Positions 1-8,501 of a stretch of DNA of 44,250 nt are shown here, piece by piece. The stretch lies in NCBI GenBank assembly GCA_012523365.1, contig JAAYIQ010000073.1:1-44250 (forward strand), in the 5' to 3' direction. The translations under genes and the position numbers were made by a program. The notes beneath the pieces are model-generated. The model was not told the origin of the DNA. It was given only the letters and a program-made list of their open reading frames with translations, and ran no database searches. The DNA comes from Clostridiaceae bacterium (GTDB lineage Bacteria > Bacillota > Clostridia > Saccharofermentanales > Saccharofermentanaceae). How positions within the stretch are numbered: the first letter of the stretch is position 1; each line of letters starts with the position of its first letter.

Positions 1-613
1 CGGGTTTCTCGACACGCATCCGTTCCGCGATCGTCAACAGACAGGCAACACCGGAAGCGTTGCTCTGAAGCCCGTCATAAATCATTACTTGTTCTGTCGG
101 ATCGGTCGAGGACGGATCCCCCTCTGTTTGTTTCGGCTCCGCTTCGTCGTCTGCCGGCTCTTCACCCGAAGACGGGAGTGGTGGCATGTCATAGTGAGCT
201 CCAACGACCACGGTTCTGCGAATCGGTGAGTATTGCTCTCCCTCCGCCCTTAGCATGAACCCTTCTCCGGGTATTCGCACGATGTAATTGGTCGACGAGG
301 AAGTCAGATCCGAGCTGCTAAACTTCTGCTCCTCAACGGTATATCCCATGCGGATCAGTTCTTCTTTAATAAAGACTCCCGCCTCCCTCTCTTTCTGGGA
401 ATACGCATAACGCTCAGGGAAAGAGGTCGCCAGCATAAGCGCCGTCTTTTCTCCGTAATCACCAAAATCGGCCGGCTTTTTCTCCTCTTCTTCTGATGCG
501 TCGGAACACCCCGAGAAAAGCCCCGCGGAAATCATGACAAATACCGCCAGCACCGCAGACAGCAATCGGACTTGAATGGAATATGATCTATTTCTTCGTC
601 GAAAAGCGTTCAT
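1..613 (-). CDS. M28-family metallopeptidase-like lipoprotein (3' end outside window)
   Basis: Reading the minus strand from an ATG at 613 gives 204 residues that stay open to the window edge. The N-terminus is a lipoprotein signal: basic residues, a hydrophobic run, then the lipobox LFSGC (Cys near residue 36), so the protein should be anchored outside the membrane. The body has the M28 aminopeptidase pattern: VVVGAHYD near residue 140, then DGLQSNASGVACLL near residue 180. In M28 enzymes the second motif is normally xDNASG, whose Asp bridges the two zinc ions; here that Asp is Ser. About 30 acidic and Pro/Ser-rich residues sit between the two motifs. The start overlaps the stop of the upstream AroB-like gene by 4 nt (ATGA), so the two are probably co-translated. 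The family call is firm; peptidase activity is doubtful. The remaining metal ligands lie outside the window. Confidence 0.8.
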   Translation of the reverse strand, partial: MNAFRRRNRSYSIQVRLLSAVLAVFVMISAGLFSGCSDASEEEEKKPADFGDYGEKTALMLATSFPERYAYSQKEREAGVFIKEELIRMGYTVEEQKFSSSDLTSSSTNYIVRIPGEGFMLRAEGEQYSPIRRTVVVGAHYDMPPLPSSGEEPADDEAEPKQTEGDPSSTDPTEQVMIYDGLQSNASGVACLLTIAERMRVEKP

Positions 614-1629
614 GACGCACCCGCCTTGTTGCATATTTCGGATAGAACCGAATCGTAATAGCGCAGAGCGATATCAGCGGAAACCTTCTGATTCAACGGT
701 TTCTTCTCCGGTCCGATCCGAACCAGATCGACCGTATCGCCCCGCGTCTCCAAAGTCTTCGCGATGCGCTTCAACAGAGTCTCCTTGCCAACCTCGGTCA
801 GCATAACCGGTAGTCCGAGTCGTTCGTACAACTTATGCAATGCGGGGGAATGGCACATCGCAAGCAATGCAAGAGCCAGAGCTTCGCCCGGTGTATATTT
901 CAGGAAACGAAAATGACATTCGATCGCATCCGCGATATCCCGCCCGAAATTCATGAGTTCCGGCTGAGTCCTCCGGATCTTATTGCCCGAACGAAGGCTT
1001 TCTTCAATGAGCGTCGCCGTATCCTTAGATGCCGAAAGCGCATGAAGCAGTGCCGTATTATCAATCAGACCGTACTGAATGATCTGAGCAAGCCCGCTTG
1101 AGAAATACCGGCTCGGCAGAGTTTGCAGAAACGAAACGTCGATTACGGAGTAATCAATATCGATCGGGACCCGAATAATATCCTTCTGACTTTGAAAATG
1201 CAGGGCGGCATGGGAAGCCATTACGGATTCCATCATCGAAAGAAGAGTCGTGGGAACCAGAACACTTCGAACCCCCGCAGCGAAAGTTGATGCCGCAAAA
1301 GTCGCGATATCGATCACTCCGCCGCCGCCGAGAGCGATGACGTATCCGCAATCCCGATCCGAGATTTGCTCGAAAACCGGCTTAAGCGCCTCCATCGTCT
1401 TACTGGAGGGATTGCCGTCAACGATGATATGGGGGACTTCCTGCACTTTCTCGGACAAAGCCGCGCTAAAGTCCTTCAAATAATAACCGGCAACTTCCCG
1501 GTCCGTGATGATCAGGGCGTTCCTCGAGCCGGCCTCGCGATCGAGATAGTCCGCGACGCATGTTCCCGCGACGGATCGTCCGATATCGATCGGATAACAT
1601 TTTTCTAAACTGATTCTCTTGGCTTGCAT
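610..1629 (-). CDS. AroB-like (3-dehydroquinate synthase family) protein lacking catalytic residues
   Basis: The protein has 339 residues from an ATG at 1629, which follows GGAGG with 4 nt spacing; a GTG 21 nt upstream has no such site. The fold is recognisable as dehydroquinate synthase: YPIDIG near the N-terminus, the NAD-binding ALGGGGVID (99-107), VPTTLL (125-130), LPSRYFSSGLAQIIQYGLI (171-189) and NFGRDIADAIE (227-237). AroB normally has AEVIKYG, NLGHTFGHAIE and HGEA. Here the zinc-ligand Glu is Gln182, the neighbouring Lys is Gln185, the two His are Arg230 and Asp234, and the His of HGEA is Pro247. The DSSVGGKT segment is also replaced by ESVMASHA. I infer that it cannot catalyse the AroB reaction. 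It could be a structural or regulatory paralogue, or act on another substrate. It overlaps the downstream M28-like lipoprotein gene by 4 nt. A distant iron-alcohol-dehydrogenase relative is less likely. Confidence 0.75.
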   Translation of the reverse strand: MQAKRISLEKCYPIDIGRSVAGTCVADYLDREAGSRNALIITDREVAGYYLKDFSAALSEKVQEVPHIIVDGNPSSKTMEALKPVFEQISDRDCGYVIALGGGGVIDIATFAASTFAAGVRSVLVPTTLLSMMESVMASHAALHFQSQKDIIRVPIDIDYSVIDVSFLQTLPSRYFSSGLAQIIQYGLIDNTALLHALSASKDTATLIEESLRSGNKIRRTQPELMNFGRDIADAIECHFRFLKYTPGEALALALLAMCHSPALHKLYERLGLPVMLTEVGKETLLKRIAKTLETRGDTVDLVRIGPEKKPLNQKVSADIALRYYDSVLSEICNKAGAS

Positions 1630-1655
1630 AAGGCCTCCGTAAAAAGTCACTGTTC

Positions 1656-1688
1656 ATTATAATACCATTTTTCTCATTCATATGTGAA
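1656..1688 (-). promoter_or_regulatory. Candidate promoter for the AroB-like/M28 pair
   Basis: On the minus strand TTCACA is followed after 18 nt by TATTAT, and a TATAAT overlaps the same place shifted by 3 nt. It lies about 30 nt upstream of the ATG at 1629. The -35 match is moderate. Confidence 0.35.
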
Positions 1689-1758
1689 TATGGAGGCCGG
1701 AGAGCCACGTATTGTGGTAATATATGTATTTAGATTTCAAAGCACGGAGGATCTAAGT

Positions 1759-3246
1759 ATGTCTGTTACCTTATCCACGGGCAATCGGGTGGTTCGTACC
1801 CGTTTCGCGCCGAGTCCGACCGGCTTCATGCACGTCGGGAATCTGCGTACCGCCCTTTATGAATACCTTGTCGCCAAATCCGCGGGCGGCCGGTTTGTAC
1901 TGAGGATCGAGGATACCGATCGCGGTCGTTTGGTCGAAGGTGCCGTGGATGTCATTTACCGCACACTCAGTCTCGCGGGCTTGTGTCACGATGAAGGCCC
2001 GGATATCGGCGGTCCCTTCGGCCCCTACGTTCAGAGCGAACGAATGAATCTGTACCTCCCTTACGCGGAAAGTCTCGTCCGATCCGGCCACGCCTACTAT
2101 TGCTTTTGTACCAAGGAACGGCTGGACTCGCTCCATGACGGCGAAAGCACGCAGGACTCGCCCGGGTACGATCGACACTGTCGAGATCTGCCCGCCGATG
2201 AGGTGCGTGACAAACTCGCTTCCGGAATGCCGTATGTCATCCGTCAGAAGATGCCGCTTACGGGTCAGACGACCTTTGAGGATTTGGTTTTTGGTATAAT
2301 CACCGTTCCGAACAAGGAGCTTGAAGATCAAATTCTGATCAAGGCGGACGGCTTTCCGACCTATAATTTTGCCAATATCATCGACGACCACCTGATGGAA
2401 ATCACTCACGTCGTCCGGGGAAGCGAATATCTTTCATCAACGCCGAAATACAACCTTTTATACGAAGCATTCAATTGGGAGATCCCCCGTTATGTTCATC
2501 TGCCGCTCATTCAGGGCCGGAATGAGGACGGAACGGTATCCAAACTCTCCAAGCGCCACGGATCCACGGGTTTCGACGATCTGATTGCGGAGGGTTTTTT
2601 GCCGGAAGCGATCATTAATTACATCGCCCTTCTGGGCTGGTGCCCCAAGGAGGACACCCGAGAGTTGTTCTCGCTTTCGGAGTTGACCGGGGCTTTTTCG
2701 ATCGACGGGATCAGTAAGGCACCGGCGACCTTCGACTATGATAAGCTCGAGTGGTTCAATGCGGAGTATATCCACCGGATGAGCCGGGAGGAATTTATCG
2801 TCCAGGCAGTTCCGTACTTTTCGGGTCTGTCGTGCGTCGACGAGAGCACCCATGATCTCCTGACCGAGATCTTGCAACCTCGGATCACCCGGTTTTGCCA
2901 GATACCCGAGAAGCTTTCCTATCTCAACGGGCTCGAAGACTTTGATCCGGAGCTTTTCGAGCACAAGAAGAGTAAGTCGAGCGTCGACTCCGCCCGTCTC
3001 CTGCTCGGGCAGGCCGCCGAATCCCTTCGGAGCATCACGGACTGGGACGCGGATTCCGTCATCAATGCGCTTACGAAAGTTTCCGAACGCAACGATGTCA
3101 AGAAATCCGCGGTCATGTGGGCAGTTCGTATCGCCGTGACCGGAATGGCCGTAACCCCGGGCGGCGCGGTTGAGGCGTTGCTTTTACTCGGCAGAGATCG
3201 TTCGATCGAGCGCATGGAGCACTCGCGACAACGGATCTCACAATAG
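1759..3246 (+). CDS. gltX: Glutamyl-tRNA synthetase
   Basis: This is a class I aminoacyl-tRNA synthetase of 495 residues that charges tRNA-Glu, a cytoplasmic step of translation. The HIGH-type motif is PSPTGFMHVGN (residues 18-28), and the KMSKS-type motif is SKLSKRHGS. A zinc-knuckle-like segment has CFC followed by YDRHC, as in many bacterial GluRS. The start at 1759 follows GGAGG with 8 nt spacing; an in-frame GTG at 1684 lacks a ribosome binding site. The gene lies 53 nt upstream of glnS on the same strand, so the two are probably transcribed together. Length is normal for bacterial GluRS. Whether the enzyme discriminates tRNA-Glu from tRNA-Gln cannot be read from the sequence, but a dedicated GlnRS next door suggests it need not charge tRNA-Gln. 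Confidence 0.95.
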   Translation: MSVTLSTGNRVVRTRFAPSPTGFMHVGNLRTALYEYLVAKSAGGRFVLRIEDTDRGRLVEGAVDVIYRTLSLAGLCHDEGPDIGGPFGPYVQSERMNLYLPYAESLVRSGHAYYCFCTKERLDSLHDGESTQDSPGYDRHCRDLPADEVRDKLASGMPYVIRQKMPLTGQTTFEDLVFGIITVPNKELEDQILIKADGFPTYNFANIIDDHLMEITHVVRGSEYLSSTPKYNLLYEAFNWEIPRYVHLPLIQGRNEDGTVSKLSKRHGSTGFDDLIAEGFLPEAIINYIALLGWCPKEDTRELFSLSELTGAFSIDGISKAPATFDYDKLEWFNAEYIHRMSREEFIVQAVPYFSGLSCVDESTHDLLTEILQPRITRFCQIPEKLSYLNGLEDFDPELFEHKKSKSSVDSARLLLGQAAESLRSITDWDADSVINALTKVSERNDVKKSAVMWAVRIAVTGMAVTPGGAVEALLLLGRDRSIERMEHSRQRISQ

Positions 3247-3299
3247 AAAACGCGTATGATCCGTCAGTGGCAACAGGCAGAAAACCGGAGGGTATGTAT

Positions 3300-4961
3300 A
3301 TGAGTGATACAAGTAATTTCATCTTTGATATGATTCGGGAAGACATCGGTCCGGGCGGCCGATTCGATGGCATGAGCGTGCACACGAGGTTTCCGCCCGA
3401 GCCGAACGGATATCTGCATATCGGGCATGCGAAGGCGTTGGAGATCGATTTCGGTGCTGCGGAAGCATTCGGAGGGCTGTGTAACTTGCGTATGGACGAT
3501 ACGAATCCGACCAAGGAGGACGAGGAGTACGTCGAAGCGATCAAGGACGATATCCGTTGGCTCGGGCACGACTGGGGCGATCGGTTTTTTTATGCGTCCG
3601 ATTATTTCGAGCAGATGTACGGATATGCCGTCGAACTGATCGGGAAAGGTCTCGCGTATGTTTGCGAGTTGACGCCCGAGGAAGTCCGCAGGAATCGCGG
3701 CGACTTGAAAGTTCCGGCGACCAGCCCGTTTCGCGACCGGCCGGCCGAAGAGAGCCTGGCCCTTTTCGAGCGGATGAGAAACGGAGAATTCGAGGACGGG
3801 AAAATGACTCTGCGTGCCAGGATCGATCTGGCTTCGGGCAACTTCAATATGCGTGACCCGGTCATCTATCGCATCAACCGGATCAACCACCATAATACGG
3901 GAAATCGTTGGTGCATCTATCCGATGTACGATTTTGCCCATCCATTGGAGGACGCAATCGAAGGGATCACACACTCCCTTTGTTCTCTGGAGTTTGAGGC
4001 GCACCGTCCGCTTTATGACTGGGTGATCGAGAACTGCTCGGTTCCGGCCAAACCCCGTCAGATCGAATTTGCGCGATTGGGAATAACCCATACGGTTCTT
4101 TCCAAAAGAAAACTTCGTAATCTGATCGAGAAGGGTCTTGTCGACGGTTGGGACGATCCGAGAATGCCGACTCTTTGCGGATTGCGAAGAAGGGGCTACA
4201 CACCCGCTGCGATCCGCTCCTTTCATGAGAGAAACGGCGTCTCCAAGGTAAACAGCGTAGTGGACTACGCCTTTCTCGAGCACTGTCTTCGTGAAGATCT
4301 GAATACCACGGCTCGCCGGGTGATGGCAGTCCTGCGGCCGGTTCGGCTTGTGCTCACAAACTACCCGGAGGGAAAGACCGAGAATTTCGAGATTGAGAAT
4401 AACCCGGAGAACCCGGCTGACGGCGTCCGCGAAGTACCCTTTTCGAGAGAAATTTTTATTGAACGTGATGATTTTATGGCCGTGCCCGAGAAAAAATTTT
4501 ACCGTCTCTATCCGGGCAACGAAGTGCGGCTCAAGTCCGCCTATGTCGTTCGCTGTACCGGCTTCGAAGCGGATGAAACCGGGGATGTCCGAACGGTTTA
4601 TGCCGAATACGATCCGGACAGTCGCGGCGGCAATACTGCGGATGGCAGAAAGGTTAAATCAACGATACACTGGGTTGATGCCGCCCGTTCTGCAGATGCG
4701 ACCGTTCGCCTTTATGACCGCCTGTTTGATGTGGAGGAGCCCGATTTGGCCGACTGCGACTATTTGGATCACCTCCGAGCCGATTCGCTTGAAGTAATCA
4801 ACGGCTCACGCGTCGAGGAATCGCTCCTTCTTGCCTCAGCCGGCGATCGCTTCCAGTTTCTTCGTTTGGGTTACTTTTGTATGGACGTAAAAGATTCCTC
4901 TGCAGGGCATCCTGTCTTTAATCGTTCGGTATCTCTTCGCGACAGTTACAAGCCGGGTTGA
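3300..4961 (+). CDS. glnS: Glutaminyl-tRNA synthetase
   Basis: This class I synthetase of 553 residues charges tRNA-Gln directly. The signatures are FPPEPNGYLHIGHAK near residue 40 (HIGH motif with the GlnRS-specific PPEPNG), the MDDTNP segment, NHHNTGNRWCIYPMYDFAHP, and the KMSKS equivalent VLSKRKL. The C-terminal half has the anticodon-binding beta-barrels typical of GlnRS. The start at 3300 has GGAGG 8 nt upstream; the ATG at 3294 would leave only about 2 nt. It follows gltX after 53 nt. Many Bacillota lack GlnRS and use GatCAB amidation of Glu-tRNA-Gln instead, so its presence here is notable though known from some Clostridia. The family is thought to have entered bacteria by transfer from eukaryotes. 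Confidence 0.95.
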   Translation: MSDTSNFIFDMIREDIGPGGRFDGMSVHTRFPPEPNGYLHIGHAKALEIDFGAAEAFGGLCNLRMDDTNPTKEDEEYVEAIKDDIRWLGHDWGDRFFYASDYFEQMYGYAVELIGKGLAYVCELTPEEVRRNRGDLKVPATSPFRDRPAEESLALFERMRNGEFEDGKMTLRARIDLASGNFNMRDPVIYRINRINHHNTGNRWCIYPMYDFAHPLEDAIEGITHSLCSLEFEAHRPLYDWVIENCSVPAKPRQIEFARLGITHTVLSKRKLRNLIEKGLVDGWDDPRMPTLCGLRRRGYTPAAIRSFHERNGVSKVNSVVDYAFLEHCLREDLNTTARRVMAVLRPVRLVLTNYPEGKTENFEIENNPENPADGVREVPFSREIFIERDDFMAVPEKKFYRLYPGNEVRLKSAYVVRCTGFEADETGDVRTVYAEYDPDSRGGNTADGRKVKSTIHWVDAARSADATVRLYDRLFDVEEPDLADCDYLDHLRADSLEVINGSRVEESLLLASAGDRFQFLRLGYFCMDVKDSSAGHPVFNRSVSLRDSYKPG

Positions 4962-4990
4962 TCCCTGTAGGTCGCACATCACTGAATCCC

Positions 4991-5032
4991 AAAAGACCGC
5001 CATTCGGATTCGATATCCGGTGGCGGCCTTTC
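4991..5032. terminator. Bidirectional terminator between glnS and galM
   Basis: AAAGACCGCCA pairs with TGGCGGCCTTT (one mismatch), with a loop of about 18 nt that can pair further (CGGAT/ATCCG). Short T and A tracts flank it on both strands. It sits between two convergent genes. Confidence 0.7.
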
Positions 5033-5050
5033 GCTCACATGAGAAATCTG

Positions 5051-6169
5051 TTATTTGATGACCGAGAACCGGTATCCCGTTATGTAGAATGTCTTGGCAT
5101 TCGCCGGGATGACCGCGCTCGGAAATTCGGAATGATGCACCGCATCCGGGTAAAGCTGAGCTTCCAGACACACGGCTCCGTGCCGCTCGTAAGGTTTGTC
5201 GCCCTTCGAATCTCCGGTCAGAAAATTGCCGGAGTATGCCTGAAGACCCGGGAAGTTCGTAAAAACCTCCATCCGTCTTCCGGACACGGGTTCCGTCAAA
5301 CCGGCCGCCGGAATCGTCGCGTCGCCGCGGGTATTCAAACAATAATTCTGGTCGAGCCCCGTCGAATAATGAAGCTGAGGATGATCGCTCCCGATCGTTT
5401 GGGCGATGGGAGCCGGGATCCTGAAATCAAGGGCCGTACCTTCCACATCGATTAATTTCCCGTTCGGAACGTTGTCCGATGCCTTTTCCGTAACCTGATC
5501 GGCATCGATAAACAGGATATGACCGGCTACCGAACCCGCGGCTTCTCCCGCCAAATTAAAATAGGAGTGATTCGTCGGAGAAAACACAGTCGGTGCGTCG
5601 GAAATCCCGGAATAGATAATCAGCAACGTCATATCGCGCGTCCATGCGTAGAATACCTCCGCCTCCAGGTTACCGGGAAAACCACAGGCTCCGTCCGGCG
5701 AAAGATGTTCCATGAGCACCGCTTCCCCCTCAATCGAAAAAGCAGTTCGAATTCCGGTCTTCCGGAGGTAAATGTAGGCATCGTCCTCACTCAAAACACG
5801 TGCATTCCAAAAGACGTTCTGGAAGCAGGAGTCTCCCCCGTGCAAGTTGTTATCACCGTCGTTTCTGGGAAGATAATACTTCTTTCCTTCGATCTCATAT
5901 TCTGCGCCCTTGACCCGGTTCGCGCTTCTTCCGACCGTCGCACCATGCCATGACCGATTATCCAGATATCCGTCCAGTCCCTTGTATCCGAGTTCAACGT
6001 CGTCGAACCGGCCGGAACGATCAGGCACCATGATCTTTGTGATCACCGCACCGAAATTGATGACCGAGAAGCTCGCTCCGGAGCTGTGCGTCAAGGTGTA
6101 CTCGAAAGACTGATTCTCGTATTTCCCGGGGTCCTGTTCAGACAGATAAGATTTGATCAAAACGGTCAT
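5051..6169 (-). CDS. galM: Aldose 1-epimerase (mutarotase)
   Basis: This 372-residue cytoplasmic enzyme interconverts the alpha and beta anomers of glucose and galactose. The family motifs are in order: NFGAVI near residue 38, GRSANRV (80-86), NLHGG (107-111), SPTNHSYFNL with the catalytic His near residue 200, and CLEAQLYPDA with the catalytic Glu near 340. The length matches bacterial GalM of the long type. The start ATG at 6169 has a GGAGAG site. It lies 127 nt downstream of ppk1 on the same strand, with a long hairpin in the gap, so it may be transcribed separately. No Leloir pathway genes (galK, galT, galE) lie in the window, so its sugar context is not shown. Confidence 0.93.
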   Translation of the reverse strand: MTVLIKSYLSEQDPGKYENQSFEYTLTHSSGASFSVINFGAVITKIMVPDRSGRFDDVELGYKGLDGYLDNRSWHGATVGRSANRVKGAEYEIEGKKYYLPRNDGDNNLHGGDSCFQNVFWNARVLSEDDAYIYLRKTGIRTAFSIEGEAVLMEHLSPDGACGFPGNLEAEVFYAWTRDMTLLIIYSGISDAPTVFSPTNHSYFNLAGEAAGSVAGHILFIDADQVTEKASDNVPNGKLIDVEGTALDFRIPAPIAQTIGSDHPQLHYSTGLDQNYCLNTRGDATIPAAGLTEPVSGRRMEVFTNFPGLQAYSGNFLTGDSKGDKPYERHGAVCLEAQLYPDAVHHSEFPSAVIPANAKTFYITGYRFSVIK

Positions 6170-6190
6170 TTTTCACTCTCCGGCTTCATA

Positions 6191-6228
6191 AATTGACATT
6201 CGATAAATATAGTACCACAGAATTGACA
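6191..6228. repeat. Direct repeat AATTGACA, 30 bp apart, upstream of galM
   Basis: The octamer AATTGACA occurs at 6191-6198 and 6221-6228, that is, in register at three helical turns, about 20-60 nt upstream of the galM start. It could be a paired protein-binding site. It could also be chance. Confidence 0.35.
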
Positions 6229-6239
6229 ATCTTCGAACT

Positions 6240-6289
6240 GAGGTGTTTTCGAAAGTGCGAGACCGATGTCGCATGCGAAAACGCACCTC
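6240..6289. other. Long imperfect hairpin between ppk1 and galM
   Basis: GAGGTG-TTTTCG pairs with CGAAAA-CG-CACCTC (a 2-nt bulge), and the interior adds GTGCGA pairing with TCGCAT around an 8-nt loop. Neither strand has a U-tract after it, so it is not a standard intrinsic terminator. It may be a processing or stabilising structure after ppk1, or part of the galM leader. Confidence 0.6.
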
Positions 6290-6296
6290 GTGCGAT

Positions 6297-8501
6297 TTAT
6301 TCGTTCGAAGGCTTTTCCGGCTCGAAAAGCCCGACCGCTCGCTGCGGTTGCTCCTCGGCTGCTGCCTCCGCCAAACGTATCAGTTCTCTTTGGCTGTCCA
6401 GCCTCTTCTTGCCGCGCAGATCCACTTTGTGATAAGAACCGTCCGGCGCAAGCCAATGACTTCGCACGGTATCTTCCAGCGCGACGATCAGTATCTCCTT
6501 GACTCGGGCCCTGCACGACTCTTCCTCGACCGGGAAAAGCAACTCAATCCTTCGATCCAGATTCCTGGGCATCCAATCCGCCGAGGAAAGATAAATATCC
6601 TCCCGCCCGTCGTTGTGAAAAAAGAAGACCCGTGAATGCTCAAGAAATCTTCCGGTGATAGACCGGACTGTGATATTGTCTGACAACCCTTGTACTCCGG
6701 GTCGCAAACAGCATATGCCCCGCACGATCAAATCAATTCGAACCCCGGCTTCGGACGCCTCGTATAACTTATCAATCACCTTCCCGTCCACAAGCGAATT
6801 GACTTTGGCGACGATCCTGGCCTTTTTTCCGGACTTTGCGTTATAGATTTCGCGTTCGATCTTACTGATAAAAAAGTCCTTCATCCAGACAGGAGCCGGA
6901 ACCAGACGCCGCCATTCCGGAGGCTCGGAAAAACCGGACAACATATTAAAAAACTCGGAAGCATCGATGCCGAAAGGTTCGGATGCGGTAAACATACCGA
7001 TGTCCGTGTATATTCTGGCCGTGACATTATTATAATTGCCGGTCGCAAGATGAAGATACCGTTTGATCCCGGTATCTTCCGAACGAACAATCAGAGTAAT
7101 TTTGCTGTGTGTCTTAAGGCCGACCATACCGTATATCACGTGACAGCCGGCGTTTTCAAGTTTCTTGGCCCAGTTGATATTGTTCTCTTCATCAAAACGC
7201 GCCTTTAACTCGACCAGCACCATAACCTGCTTGCCGTTTTGCGCCGCCAACGCGAGACAATCGATAACCGGAGAATCGCTGCTGACCCGATACAGTGTCT
7301 GTTTGATCGCAAGCACGTTCGGATCCTCCGCGGCCTGTCGGAGAAATTCTACGACCGGCTCGAAGGACTCATACGGATGATGGACCAACCGGTCCTTTTC
7401 TGCGATTTGCTCGAAAATATTCTCGTAGCCGTCGTTAAACATCGCCGCTTTCTGCGGTCGGTGCGGCGGATCGCAGAGCTCCGGAAAATCGGGAGATAAT
7501 CTGGAATAGAGCTTCATCAAAAACGTCAGGTCAATCGGACCCGAGAAGGAAAAAATATCATCCTTTTCGATCAAAAGAGATTCGGTGATGTATTGGAGAA
7601 GCCTACCGTCGAGGCCGTCGTTTACTTCAAGGCGGATGATTTCAGCAAACCGCCGAAGTCGTACCTGCTCTTCGATCTCCTTGAGCAAGTCTTCCGCTTC
7701 ATCCTCGTCAATATCCAGATCGGCATTACGGATTACGCGATAATAACCGGTCGATATCACTTTGGAACCCGAAAACAATGCGTTCACATTCGCCCGGATG
7801 ATCTGCTCAATCGGCACAAAAGCGACACCTTCGGCAAGGCGAAGCTCAAACATTCGCGAAATTACGGTCGGAATCTGAATTGTCGCGAAGCGATATTCCG
7901 ACTCTTCCGTCTCGTTGTCTTCTCCCCGGGGACCTTCGATCAGAACCGCCAGGTTCAGTTGCCGGCTGTATATCAGGGGAAAAGGCCGTGCGGCGTCTAC
8001 CGCCATCGGGGTCAGAACCGGATAGATCGTCGTCCGGAAAAATCGATCGGCTATCGCGCGGCTCTTCTTGTCGAGATCATCATAGTCGAGAACCATTACA
8101 CCGTGGCTCCGAAGAGACGGTAACAGGGAGCGGGAATAGGTGGAATACATCAGCGACATACTTGCGCGGGTTTTCGCGTTAATACGAGTCAACTGCTCGC
8201 CGACCGTCAGGCCGGATATGTCGCGCTCGTTGTATTGGATACTGAGCATATCGCGCAGGGATGCGACCCGGACGATAAAAAACTCGTCGAGATTGGACGC
8301 GGTAATGGAGAGGAACTTCAATCGCTCCAAAAGCGGATGCTTGGTATCCCGCGCCTCGGACAGGATCCGATCGTTAAACTCAAGCCAACTGAGCTCCCGG
8401 TTGAGATACCGGTCCGCATTCACTTCGACTCCTGCGTTGTCGCGGTTCTTCGGCCCGTCCGATCGATTCTCTTTCCGCGATTTACTCTTCTTTGTTGTCA
8501 T
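6297..8501 (-). CDS. ppk1: Polyphosphate kinase 1
   Basis: This 734-residue enzyme makes inorganic polyphosphate from ATP, reversibly. The N-terminal domain opens with RYLNRELSWLEFNDRIL (31-47), followed by LKFLSITASNLDEFFIVRV. The catalytic C-terminal domains contain GLKTHSK with His465 (equivalent to the autophosphorylated His of E. coli PPK1), YLHLATGNYNN with His484, and RVFFFHNDGRED near residue 640. The length is close to the family norm. The ATG at 8501 has AAGGAG 9 nt upstream and overlaps the ppx stop by 4 nt (ATGA), so translation is coupled. The first 30 residues are Lys/Arg-rich and look disordered. Confidence 0.96.
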   Translation of the reverse strand: MTTKKSKSRKENRSDGPKNRDNAGVEVNADRYLNRELSWLEFNDRILSEARDTKHPLLERLKFLSITASNLDEFFIVRVASLRDMLSIQYNERDISGLTVGEQLTRINAKTRASMSLMYSTYSRSLLPSLRSHGVMVLDYDDLDKKSRAIADRFFRTTIYPVLTPMAVDAARPFPLIYSRQLNLAVLIEGPRGEDNETEESEYRFATIQIPTVISRMFELRLAEGVAFVPIEQIIRANVNALFSGSKVISTGYYRVIRNADLDIDEDEAEDLLKEIEEQVRLRRFAEIIRLEVNDGLDGRLLQYITESLLIEKDDIFSFSGPIDLTFLMKLYSRLSPDFPELCDPPHRPQKAAMFNDGYENIFEQIAEKDRLVHHPYESFEPVVEFLRQAAEDPNVLAIKQTLYRVSSDSPVIDCLALAAQNGKQVMVLVELKARFDEENNINWAKKLENAGCHVIYGMVGLKTHSKITLIVRSEDTGIKRYLHLATGNYNNVTARIYTDIGMFTASEPFGIDASEFFNMLSGFSEPPEWRRLVPAPVWMKDFFISKIEREIYNAKSGKKARIVAKVNSLVDGKVIDKLYEASEAGVRIDLIVRGICCLRPGVQGLSDNITVRSITGRFLEHSRVFFFHNDGREDIYLSSADWMPRNLDRRIELLFPVEEESCRARVKEILIVALEDTVRSHWLAPDGSYHKVDLRGKKRLDSQRELIRLAEAAAEEQPQRAVGLFEPEKPSNE

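Noticed and set aside
1771-2409. Long open frame on the minus strand opposite gltX (212 residues)
   Set aside because: It lies entirely within gltX, has no promoter or binding site and no recognisable domain; it is an antisense shadow.
3264-4283. 339-residue open frame on the minus strand opposite glnS
   Set aside because: Antisense to the well-supported glnS reading frame, no binding site, no domain.
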